DNA of 16,905 nucleotides, from the NCBI GenBank assembly GCA_964012715.1, contig CAXGUG010000081.1, positions 1 to 16,905 of the forward strand, read 5' to 3'. The notes below the pieces were generated by a model. That model saw only the letters and a list, made by a program, of their open reading frames with translations, made no database searches and had not been told where the DNA came from. Each line of letters opens with the position of its first letter. Within the stretch, counting starts at the first letter, position 1. Shown here in pieces: positions 1-6,779 of the stretch. Source of the DNA: UBA1479 sp964012715 (GTDB lineage: Bacteria; Pseudomonadota; Alphaproteobacteria; Rhodospirillales; Casp-alpha2). The position numbers and the translations under genes are program-made.

Positions 1-759
1 GGCGGGGGAAACCGTGAAAGTCGAAATCTTGCCGTCCTTCAACTCGGCGACGAAGGACGATCCGGTGGTCGTCAACTCGTCCAGGCCGTCTTCGCCATGG
101 ACGATCCAGCAGGCTTCCGAGCCCAGGTTTTTCAGGACCTGGGCCAGCGGTTCGACCCATTGGCGGGCGTAAACGCCGGTGAACTGGCGTTTGACCCCGG
201 CCGGATTGGACAAGGGGCCCAGGATGTTGAAGATCGTCCGCACCGCCATTTCGACCCGTGCGGGCATCACGTATTTCATCGCGCTGTGGTGGCGCGGCGC
301 CATCAGGAAGCCGATCCCGGCATCGGCCACGGCTTTTTCGACCAGGGGCATGTCGGCATCGAGATTGACGCCGAGGGACGTCAGAACGTCCGCCGCCCCG
401 GATTTGGACGACAAGGCCCGGTTGCCGTGCTTGGCGACCGGCACGCCGCATCCGGCGACGACCAGGGCCGCGCCCGTGGAAACGTTATAGGTGCCGGAGC
501 CGTCGCCGCCGGTGCCGACCAAGTCGATCGCGCCTTCGGGGGCGGAGACCGGCAGCATCTTGGCGCGCATGGCGCGGACTGCGCCGGTGATTTCGTCAAC
601 CGTTTCGCCGCGAACGCGCATGGCCATCAACAGGCCCGCGATCTGCGCCGAAGTGGCTTCGCCGGACATGATCACGCCAAAGGCGTTTTCAGCCTCGTCG
701 GCGGAGAGAGCAATACCGTCGGCGACCTTGGCCAGGAACGGCTTCAGGGCGTCGCTCAT
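1..759 (-). CDS. trpD: Anthranilate phosphoribosyltransferase, partial (C-terminus outside window)
   Basis: The enzyme transfers the phosphoribosyl group of PRPP to anthranilate, the second step of tryptophan synthesis in the cytoplasm. The 253 codons visible cover the N-terminal helical domain and much of the alpha/beta domain. The PRPP-binding glycine motif GTGGDGSGT lies at about residues 82-90 and KHGNR at about 110-114, both hallmarks of the family, and the sequence continues through the LGPLSNPAG region. The full family length is about 340 residues, so roughly a quarter is missing past the left edge. The start ATG overlaps the stop codon of trpG (ATGA, positions 759-756), which implies translational coupling. 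It is very likely in one operon with trpG; trpC is the expected next gene but lies outside the window. Identity is secure. Confidence 0.96.
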   Translation of the reverse strand, partial: MSDALKPFLAKVADGIALSADEAENAFGVIMSGEATSAQIAGLLMAMRVRGETVDEITGAVRAMRAKMLPVSAPEGAIDLVGTGGDGSGTYNVSTGAALVVAGCGVPVAKHGNRALSSKSGAADVLTSLGVNLDADMPLVEKAVADAGIGFLMAPRHHSAMKYVMPARVEMAVRTIFNILGPLSNPAGVKRQFTGVYARQWVEPLAQVLKNLGSEACWIVHGEDGLDELTTTGSSFVAELKDGKISTFTVSPA

Positions 760-1340
760 GCCGCGGCCTTTTCGCCGGTCATGGAGACGAAATTGCGCAA
801 CAGGTCATGGCCATGCTCGGATGCAATGCTTTCCGGGTGGAACTGAACGCCGTAGACCGGCAGGTCGCGATGGGCCACGCCTTGGATCACGCCGTCTTCG
901 CTATGGGCCGTGACGCGCAGACAGTCGGGAATGGTCGCCGGGTCCAGGGTCAGCGAATGATAACGCGTCGCCGTGAACGGGCTGGGCAGCCCCGCGAACA
1001 CGCCGCTGCCGTCATGGGTGATCTGCGAAACCTTGCCGTGCATGGGGCTGGGCGCCAGGACGACCTTGGCGCCGAACACCTGCCCAATGCACTGATGGCC
1101 CAGGCACACACCCAGGATCGGAACCTTGCCCGAGGCTTTGGTAATCAGGTCCAGGCAGATCCCGGCCTTGTCCGGATCGCACGGGCCCGGGGAAATAACG
1201 ATGCCCTGCGGATTGAGGGCGAGAATTTCTTCGGGCGTGACGGTGTCGTTACGGTGAACGGCGACCTCGATCCCCAGCTCTCCCAGGTAATGCCACAGGT
1301 TGAAGGTGAAGCTGTCGTAATTATCAATCAGGACGAACAT
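756..1340 (-). CDS. trpG: Anthranilate synthase component II (glutamine amidotransferase)
   Basis: This class I glutamine amidotransferase supplies ammonia to TrpE, which makes anthranilate from chorismate. The 194-residue protein is of normal length. It opens with the typical FVLIDNYDSFTFN segment, has the nucleophile elbow GVCLGHQ with Cys79, and the catalytic pair His168 and Glu170 in VQFHPES. A TTAAGG stretch about six bases before the ATG can serve as ribosome binding site. It overlaps trpD by the ATGA arrangement. In some bacteria such a subunit also serves p-aminobenzoate synthase, but the linkage to trpD argues for tryptophan synthesis. Its partner trpE is not adjacent: copA and a deacetylase gene on the other strand lie between them. 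A terminator-like hairpin sits in its leader at 1377-1395. Confidence 0.96.
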   Translation of the reverse strand: MFVLIDNYDSFTFNLWHYLGELGIEVAVHRNDTVTPEEILALNPQGIVISPGPCDPDKAGICLDLITKASGKVPILGVCLGHQCIGQVFGAKVVLAPSPMHGKVSQITHDGSGVFAGLPSPFTATRYHSLTLDPATIPDCLRVTAHSEDGVIQGVAHRDLPVYGVQFHPESIASEHGHDLLRNFVSMTGEKAAA

Positions 1341-1526
1341 TCAATGCCTTAACGTGATTTTCTGAGATGTTGAATTAAAAAAGGGCGGGTGCCCTGGGAT
1401 TGGGCGTCACAATGCCCCTAGGGTCCGGCGCGGGTCAAGGAGATTAGGCTTTTGGGAAGCCCCCTGTTTCCTGTGCCGAAATACCTATATTGGTGGTACT
1501 CGAACGCTAATCCAGAGGCTCTTTCG
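1341..1526. promoter_or_regulatory. Divergent intergenic region trpG / copA
   Basis: These 186 bases must hold promoters for trpG (minus) and copA (plus). On the plus strand TATATT at 1486-1491 is a reasonable -10 box, but no good -35 box was found at 16-18 bases. TACC (1482-1485) and GGTA (1495-1498) form a short dyad around it. No match to the CueR/HmrR-type copper operator between -35 and -10 is evident. A small hairpin GGCTT/AAGCC lies at 1447-1461. Confidence 0.3.
1377..1418 (-). promoter_or_regulatory. Attenuator-like leader of trpG: hairpin with T run and competing segments
   Basis: Read on the minus strand, AGGGC (1395-1391), loop ACCC and GCCCT (1386-1382) form a five-pair stem followed directly by a run of T (1382-1377, first T shared with the stem). 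This looks like an intrinsic terminator about 37 bases before the trpG start. Upstream lie a second GCCC (1405-1402) and a GGGC (1417-1414). The four segments could pair 1:2, 2:3 or 3:4, as in an attenuator. No Trp-rich leader peptide was found. A possible promoter (TTGACC 1438-1433, spacer 18, CATTGT 1414-1409) would start transcription after segment 1, leaving only the 2:3 versus 3:4 choice. The stem is short, so the function is inferred. Confidence 0.4.
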
Positions 1527-3932
1527 ATGTCGCCCGACAGCACGCCCATTTCCAACCCGTCCAAGGCCGCGACACTGCCGGTCGAAGGCATGCATTGCGC
1601 GTCCTGCGTCGCGCGTGTCGAGAAGGCGATTACCGCCGTGCCGGGGATCGCGGACGTGGCGGTAAATCTGGCGACGAATTCGGCCCGGGTAAGCTGGACG
1701 GCGGACAATGGCGGCCAGAAGGATCTGACCGCCGTGCGCAACGCCCTGACCGCTGCCGGATACAAAGTCCCGGCGGAAACAATCGAGTTGACCGTCGAGG
1801 GGATGACCTGCGCCAGTTGCGCCGCGCGCGCGACCAAGGCGCTGACGTCCGTTCCGGGCGTGTTGGATGCCCAGGTCGGCTTCGCCAGCGGCGTCGCGAA
1901 CGTGTCCAGCGTTTGGGGCGGCGACAGCCCGCTGCCGGACCTGATCCAGGCCCTGAAAGGTGTGGGGTTCCAGGCGCAGCCACGTGACCTTAATGACGAA
2001 AATGCCCGCGATAAGCGCTTGGAAACGCCGGATTTTGCGGCGTTCATCGCCATGGGCGGGGCCGGGGTGTTTCTGGCCCATATGATTTTGCACATGACGG
2101 TCGGGGCAGGATTTCTGACGCCGGTGGCGCAATTGGCCGTTGCCTCGGCGGTCCAAGCGATTGCCGTTGTTCGGTTCGGGCGGCCTGCCTGGGGCGGGTT
2201 GAAGGCCGGCGTCGGCAACATGGACTTGCTCGTGCTGATGGGCACACTCGCCGCTTATGGGATGAGCCTCTACAACCTGTTCCTGGCGGGAGAGGCCGGG
2301 GCCGACGGCCCGGCTCGGCACTTGTACTTCGAAGCGGCCGCGATGGTCAGCGGGTTCGTCATGGCCGGGCGTTGGTTGGAAGGGCGCGCGCGCCGCGCCA
2401 CCGGGGCGGCGGTCGATGCCTTGCGCGACCTGCGGCCCAAAACCGCGCGGGTCCTGCGCGATGGGAACGAGGTCGAAGTTCCGGCGGCAGCCCTGGTGCC
2501 GGGCGATATCCTGATTGTCCGCGCCGGCGACGCCATTGCCGCCGACGGCACGGTCGAAAGCGGGCATTCGGCCGTCGATGCGGCGATGGTCACGGGCGAG
2601 AGTCTGCCCGCCGAGGTCGGCCCCGGAGACGCCGTTTTCGGCGGTACGGTCAACGGTGCGGGGCATTTGACCGTGCGGGTCGACGGCGTGGGCGGGCATA
2701 CCTTGCTGGGCCGGATTATCGACCGCGTGGCCCGGGCCCAGGCCTCGGCCCCGCCGGTACAGCGCATGGTCGACCGGATTGCCGCCGTGTTCGTACCAGT
2801 CGTGGTCGCGATTTCCATCGTGACCTTGGTTGGATGGTTGTTGACCGGAGCGGGTTGGGAAACAGCGGCGATCAACGCCGTTTCCGTGCTGGTCATTGCC
2901 TGTCCCTGTGCTTTGGGCCTGGCGACGCCGATCACTGTAATGGTCGCCGTCGGTACGGCGGCGCGCAAGGGCGTGTTGTTCAAGGAAGCGGCGGCGCTTG
3001 AGACCGGCGCAAAGGTCGATACGCTGGTCGTTGATAAGACAGGGACCTTGACCGTGGGACGGCCTGAATTGGCAGCGGTTTCCGCGGAAGATGGCGACGA
3101 AAACGCCCTGATCGCCTTGGCCGCCTCCGTTCAGTCGGGCAGTTCCCACCCCTTGGCCGATGCTTTGCGGCACGAGGCGGAGCGGCGGGAATTATCCCTG
3201 ATCCCGGGAGAAGCCCCGGAAACCGTCCCGGGACGCGGGGTCAAGAACCGCGTGAACGGGCGTCTGCTGGCGGCGGGCAGTGCGCGGTTCATGCAGGATT
3301 TAGGATTGAGCGCTGTCGATGGGGCGCAGAATGCGGTCGGAAGCCTGGTGTTCCTCGCCGATCTGGACGCGGGTCAGGTCCTGGGGAAATTAGAGTTCCG
3401 AGACCAAGCCAAGGACGGTGCCGGCGAAGCCGTGGCGGGCCTGAAGGCCCTGGGAGCCCGGGTTTTGCTGTTGTCCGGTGACCGCATGGCGGCGGCGCGT
3501 GCGGCGGGGGCGGAGTTGGGCATCGAGGATGTGGTGGCCGACGTCACGCCCGAGGACAAGGCCCGGCAGATCACGGCGCTCAAGGCGACCGGCCGGATCG
3601 TCGCCATGGCGGGCGACGGCATCAATGATGCCCCAGCCTTGGCCGAGGCCGATTTGGGGATCGCCATGGGTGGCGGCACGGATGTGGCGATGGAGACGGC
3701 GGACGTGGTTCTTTTGACCGGCGATCCGCGCGGAATTCGCGATACCCTGGTGTTGGCCCGGGCCGCGACGGCCAAGATCCGCCAGAACCTGTTCTGGGCC
3801 TTTGCCTACAACACGGTAGCCATTCCGTTGGCGGTGTTTGGCATGCTGAGCCCCGCCGTGGCCGGCGGCGCGATGGCGATGTCGAGCCTGACCGTGGTCG
3901 GCAACGCCTTGTTGCTGCGCCGGCAAGGCTGA
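1527..3932 (+). CDS. copA: Cu(+)-exporting P1B-type ATPase
   Basis: This inner-membrane pump uses ATP to export monovalent copper from the cytoplasm. The 801-residue protein has two N-terminal heavy-metal-associated domains with GMHCASC (Cys24, Cys27) and GMTCASC (Cys95, Cys98). The actuator motif TGES is at 356-359, the transmembrane metal site CPC at 459-461, the phosphorylation motif DKTGT with Asp503, the HP dipeptide at 541-542 and GDGIND at 697-702. The late membrane residues YN (761-762) and MSS (785-787) are those of Cu(+)/Ag(+) pumps (P1B-1). The ATG at 1527 is preferred because AGAGG lies eight bases before it and residues upstream look non-coding. A TTG start at 1452 would add 25 unlikely residues. 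No copper chaperone or regulator gene is adjacent. A close alternative is the FixI/CopA2 type serving oxidase assembly, but no ccoN/ccoG-type genes are near. Confidence 0.92.
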   Translation: MSPDSTPISNPSKAATLPVEGMHCASCVARVEKAITAVPGIADVAVNLATNSARVSWTADNGGQKDLTAVRNALTAAGYKVPAETIELTVEGMTCASCAARATKALTSVPGVLDAQVGFASGVANVSSVWGGDSPLPDLIQALKGVGFQAQPRDLNDENARDKRLETPDFAAFIAMGGAGVFLAHMILHMTVGAGFLTPVAQLAVASAVQAIAVVRFGRPAWGGLKAGVGNMDLLVLMGTLAAYGMSLYNLFLAGEAGADGPARHLYFEAAAMVSGFVMAGRWLEGRARRATGAAVDALRDLRPKTARVLRDGNEVEVPAAALVPGDILIVRAGDAIAADGTVESGHSAVDAAMVTGESLPAEVGPGDAVFGGTVNGAGHLTVRVDGVGGHTLLGRIIDRVARAQASAPPVQRMVDRIAAVFVPVVVAISIVTLVGWLLTGAGWETAAINAVSVLVIACPCALGLATPITVMVAVGTAARKGVLFKEAAALETGAKVDTLVVDKTGTLTVGRPELAAVSAEDGDENALIALAASVQSGSSHPLADALRHEAERRELSLIPGEAPETVPGRGVKNRVNGRLLAAGSARFMQDLGLSAVDGAQNAVGSLVFLADLDAGQVLGKLEFRDQAKDGAGEAVAGLKALGARVLLLSGDRMAAARAAGAELGIEDVVADVTPEDKARQITALKATGRIVAMAGDGINDAPALAEADLGIAMGGGTDVAMETADVVLLTGDPRGIRDTLVLARAATAKIRQNLFWAFAYNTVAIPLAVFGMLSPAVAGGAMAMSSLTVVGNALLLRRQG

Positions 3933-3954
3933 GGCTTAATCCTCCAGATCCCTT

Positions 3955-3969
3955 GACGCCAGGGGCGTC
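3955..3969 (+). other. Perfect hairpin between copA and the deacetylase gene
   Basis: GACGCC (3955-3960), loop AGG, GGCGTC (3964-3969) form a perfect six-pair stem 22 bases after the copA stop codon. No T run follows on either strand, so it is not a clear intrinsic terminator. It could protect the copA mRNA end or mark a processing point. Confidence 0.35.
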
Positions 3970-4024
3970 CGGGGAGTACCAGCGCAGACAGGGGCCGACG
4001 CGATAACGCGAGTAAGGCACGGAA

Positions 4025-5218
4025 ATGACGCAAAAAAATAACGGCGGGGCGAACACGGACGGGCTGCTGAAGACGGCAGTCAAGGATCCGGCTGTGCGTT
4101 TGGCCGCGTTGGGCGGCGCCGTTGCCGGGGCGATCCTGGTGCTGACCGTGGTCGTCCTGTTCGGGAACCATGGCGACAAGGTAACGCCGGTGGTCGCACG
4201 CCAAGCTGCGGCACCGGTTGATGCGCCCCGCGTTGCGCCATTGAACGTGCCGCCGCCGCAGCATGTGGCCCCCTTGGTTTCCCGGCCTGAATTGGCCGAA
4301 GCGCCGCCGTCCGCCCCTGAATCAACCGACATGGGCCGTGCGGAATCCGTGCCGACGGCGCTGATCGAGCAAGCCGCCGCTTATCCGGATTTGCCGGTCG
4401 AGCGGGTTGAAACGCCGACGGAAACGCCACCAAGCGCGCCGGTCGAGGCCACCGCACCGGTGGAACAGGCGGCCGTCACCCCGGCGCCTGAGATGGTGCC
4501 GCCCGTGGCGTCGTCGCGCCCGCTGATCGCCGTGGTGATCGACGACATGGGGGTGGATCAGCGCCGCTCGGCCCGGGCGATCAAGCTGGCGGCTAAGGTG
4601 ACCTTGTCGTTCCTGCCGTATTCGCGGGATTTGAAGCGCCAGGCGGCCGAGGCCGCGGCGGCAGGGCATGAAGTCATGCTCCACGTTGCGATGGAGCCGG
4701 AAAGCTCCGAGGTGGATCCTGGCCCGAACGTCCTGTTGACCGGCGTTCCCGCGCCGGAACTGCTGACCAGCCTGCGCTGGAATTTGGATCAGATGGGCGG
4801 CTATGCCGGGATCAACAACCACATGGGCAGCCGCTTTACTCGTGACCTTCCGGGAATGCGGGTGGTCATGACCGAATTGAAGCAGCGGGGCCTGTTCTTC
4901 CTGGATTCCGTGACCAGCCACGACACGGTCGGCGCCCGCGCGGCGCGGGAAGCCGGCGTTCCCTATGCGACCCGTGACGTCTTCATCGATCACAAGGATG
5001 AAGAAGCCTACGTCCACAAACAGTTGGACAAGGTCGCGGCCAAGGCCCGTAAACATGGCTCCGCCATCGCCATCGGCCATCCGCGCGATATCACCCTGCG
5101 TGCGTTGAAGGAATGGCTACCCAAGGTTCAGGCCGAAGGGTTCGAACTGGTCGGCGTGTCGCGGTTGTTGCACCGGCCGGCGCAGGCCCACACGAGCCTG
5201 AACGGGACATCGGGCTAG
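4025..5218 (+). CDS. Divergent polysaccharide deacetylase family protein (YibQ-like), membrane anchored
   Basis: The C-terminal domain (about residues 166-383) matches the divergent polysaccharide deacetylase family. It has VIDDMG (Asp173, Asp174) at the start of the fold, HVAMEP at 220-225, NNHMGS at 264-269, a LDS segment with Asp294, and GHP at 351-353. A transmembrane segment at about 27-47 is followed by a Pro/Ala/Glu-rich linker (about 55-160), so the catalytic domain probably lies in the periplasm. The family is thought to act on cell-wall or surface polysaccharide, but the substrate is not established. The 397-residue length reflects the long linker. AAGGCACGG precedes the ATG. In many proteobacteria the family member lies next to EnvC- and CtpA-type genes; here it follows copA by 92 bases and converges on trpE with 15 bases between stops. 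Confidence 0.87.
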   Translation: MTQKNNGGANTDGLLKTAVKDPAVRLAALGGAVAGAILVLTVVVLFGNHGDKVTPVVARQAAAPVDAPRVAPLNVPPPQHVAPLVSRPELAEAPPSAPESTDMGRAESVPTALIEQAAAYPDLPVERVETPTETPPSAPVEATAPVEQAAVTPAPEMVPPVASSRPLIAVVIDDMGVDQRRSARAIKLAAKVTLSFLPYSRDLKRQAAEAAAAGHEVMLHVAMEPESSEVDPGPNVLLTGVPAPELLTSLRWNLDQMGGYAGINNHMGSRFTRDLPGMRVVMTELKQRGLFFLDSVTSHDTVGARAAREAGVPYATRDVFIDHKDEEAYVHKQLDKVAAKARKHGSAIAIGHPRDITLRALKEWLPKVQAEGFELVGVSRLLHRPAQAHTSLNGTSG

Positions 5219-5233
5219 GCGGCTGACGCCGGG

Positions 5234-6748
5234 TTACCCTGCGAACTTGACCGCTTCCTCGGCGGCGCGGATCAGCGCCCGGGACTTGTTGATGCTTTCC
5301 TGGAATTCGCCTTCGGCGCTGGAATCGTAGACCACGCCGCCGCCGGCCTGGACGTACATCGTGTCGTCCTTGACCAAGGCGGTGCGCAGGGCGATGCAGG
5401 TGTCCATATCGCCGTTGGCCCCGAAATAGCCGATGCAGCCCGCGTAAACGCCGCGCCGGTGCTTTTCCAATTCGTCGATGATTTCCATCGCCCGGACCTT
5501 GGGCGCGCCGGAGACGGTCCCTGCCGGGAACCCGGCATAAAGAGCATCCAGGGCGTCCATCTCGGGCTTCAATTCACCCTCGACGTTGGAAACGATGTGC
5601 ATGACGTGGGAATAGTGCTCGATGGTGAATTGTTCCGTCACCGTTACGGTGCCGGGAACGGACACCCGGCCCACGTCATTCCGGCCCAGGTCCAGCAGCA
5701 TCAGGTGTTCGGCCAATTCCTTGGGGTCGGACAACAGGTCTTCGGCCAGGGCCTTGTCCTCGGCCTCGTCCTTGCCGCGCGGGCGGGTCCCGGCGATCGG
5801 CCGGATCGTGACCTTGCCCTCGCGCACGCGGACCAGGATTTCCGGGCTGGAGCCGACGATGTTGAACTTGCCGAAATCCAGGAAGAACAGGAACGGCGAG
5901 GGGTTCAGGCGGCGCAGCGCCCGGTAAAGGGCGAACGGCGGATAGGGGAAGGGCACGGAAAACCGCTGCGACAGGACGACCTGAAAGATGTCGCCGGCTT
6001 TGATGTATTCCTTGGCCTTATCGATCATGGCGTGGAATTCGGCCTGACTGGTGTTCGAGGCCGGGTTCAGCACCGCCACGTCGCTTTCCGGATGGGCGCG
6101 CGCCGCTTCGGGCAGGGGCGTGTCGAACTCCGCCACGATGTGGCGCAGGCGTTCCACGGCCGCGCCGTAGGCGTCCTGTGCATCGACGCCGTCCTTGGGC
6201 CAGACGGGCGTGAAGATCGAGATCATGTCCTTGATCGTGTCGAACACGGCCATCACCGTCGGGCGGATGAACATGCCGTCGGGAATGCCCAGAACGTCCG
6301 GATTGGTGTCGGGGATGTTCTCGACCAAGCGCACCGTGTCGTAGGATGCATAGCCGACCAGACCGGCGCTCATCGGCGGCAAACCTTCGGGTAGTTCGAT
6401 GCGGGATTCCGCGACCAAGGAGCGCAGCGAGGCGATTGCACCTTCGGCTTCGGCCACGGGACAGGGGGCAAAGGCTTCAAGGTCGGTCAGGGCATCGCGG
6501 TTAATTTCCGCCATATTGCCCTGGCACCGCCAGATCAGGTCCGGAGCCAGACCGATGAACGAATAGCGGCCCCGCACCGCGCCGCCTTCGACGCTTTCAA
6601 GGACGAAGCTGTTTGGCTTACCCCGCGCCAGCTTAAGAAACGCCGAAACAGGCGTTTCCACGTCGGCGACCAGGGTGGTCCACAACACCTGCGGTTCGCC
6701 CCTGTCATAAGCTGCGGAAAAACCGTCAAAGGCGGGTTCGATCTTCAT
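5234..6748 (-). CDS. trpE: Anthranilate synthase component I
   Basis: TrpE converts chorismate to anthranilate, using ammonia from TrpG, and is the usual target of feedback inhibition by tryptophan. The 504-residue protein has the complete chorismate-binding domain: DIFQVVLSQRF at 253-263, RPIAGTRPRG at 316-325, LLDLGRNDVGRV at 351-362, FPAGTVSGAPK at 407-417 and VQAGGGVVYDS at 466-476. The N-terminal VLES element (49-52) corresponds to the LLES tryptophan-binding segment of the family. It starts 31 bases after the ppiD stop, with no obvious strong Shine-Dalgarno, so it is probably read from the ppiD transcript. A PabB identity is less likely given the length and the flanking trp genes. trpG, its partner, is about 3.9 kb downstream beyond two opposite-strand genes. 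Confidence 0.97.
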   Translation of the reverse strand: MKIEPAFDGFSAAYDRGEPQVLWTTLVADVETPVSAFLKLARGKPNSFVLESVEGGAVRGRYSFIGLAPDLIWRCQGNMAEINRDALTDLEAFAPCPVAEAEGAIASLRSLVAESRIELPEGLPPMSAGLVGYASYDTVRLVENIPDTNPDVLGIPDGMFIRPTVMAVFDTIKDMISIFTPVWPKDGVDAQDAYGAAVERLRHIVAEFDTPLPEAARAHPESDVAVLNPASNTSQAEFHAMIDKAKEYIKAGDIFQVVLSQRFSVPFPYPPFALYRALRRLNPSPFLFFLDFGKFNIVGSSPEILVRVREGKVTIRPIAGTRPRGKDEAEDKALAEDLLSDPKELAEHLMLLDLGRNDVGRVSVPGTVTVTEQFTIEHYSHVMHIVSNVEGELKPEMDALDALYAGFPAGTVSGAPKVRAMEIIDELEKHRRGVYAGCIGYFGANGDMDTCIALRTALVKDDTMYVQAGGGVVYDSSAEGEFQESINKSRALIRAAEEAVKFAG

Positions 6749-6779
6749 GGTCGGCGTAATCCCGGTTTCAGGCGGCGGC

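Noticed and set aside
1452..1500. A CueR/HmrR copper operator before copA
   Set aside because: No dyad of the expected type sits between a -35 and a -10 box with the long spacer these regulators need.
1452..1526. A longer copA beginning with TTG at 1452
   Set aside because: The extra 25 residues are not typical of the family, overlap the likely promoter, and the ATG at 1527 has AGAGG upstream.
1376..1530. A TrpL-like leader peptide before trpG
   Set aside because: Short frames exist on the minus strand (for example TTG ACC CGC GCC GGA CCC TAG) but none has repeated Trp codons or a good ribosome binding site.
1485..3173. A long open frame of 562 codons on the minus strand opposite copA
   Set aside because: It is rich in Arg, Gly, His, Asp and Gln, has no recognisable domain and lies fully opposite a gene with all family motifs; long antisense frames are common in GC-rich coding DNA.
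5459..6394. A 311-codon plus-strand frame opposite trpE
   Set aside because: It lies inside a complete trpE on the other strand and resembles no known protein.
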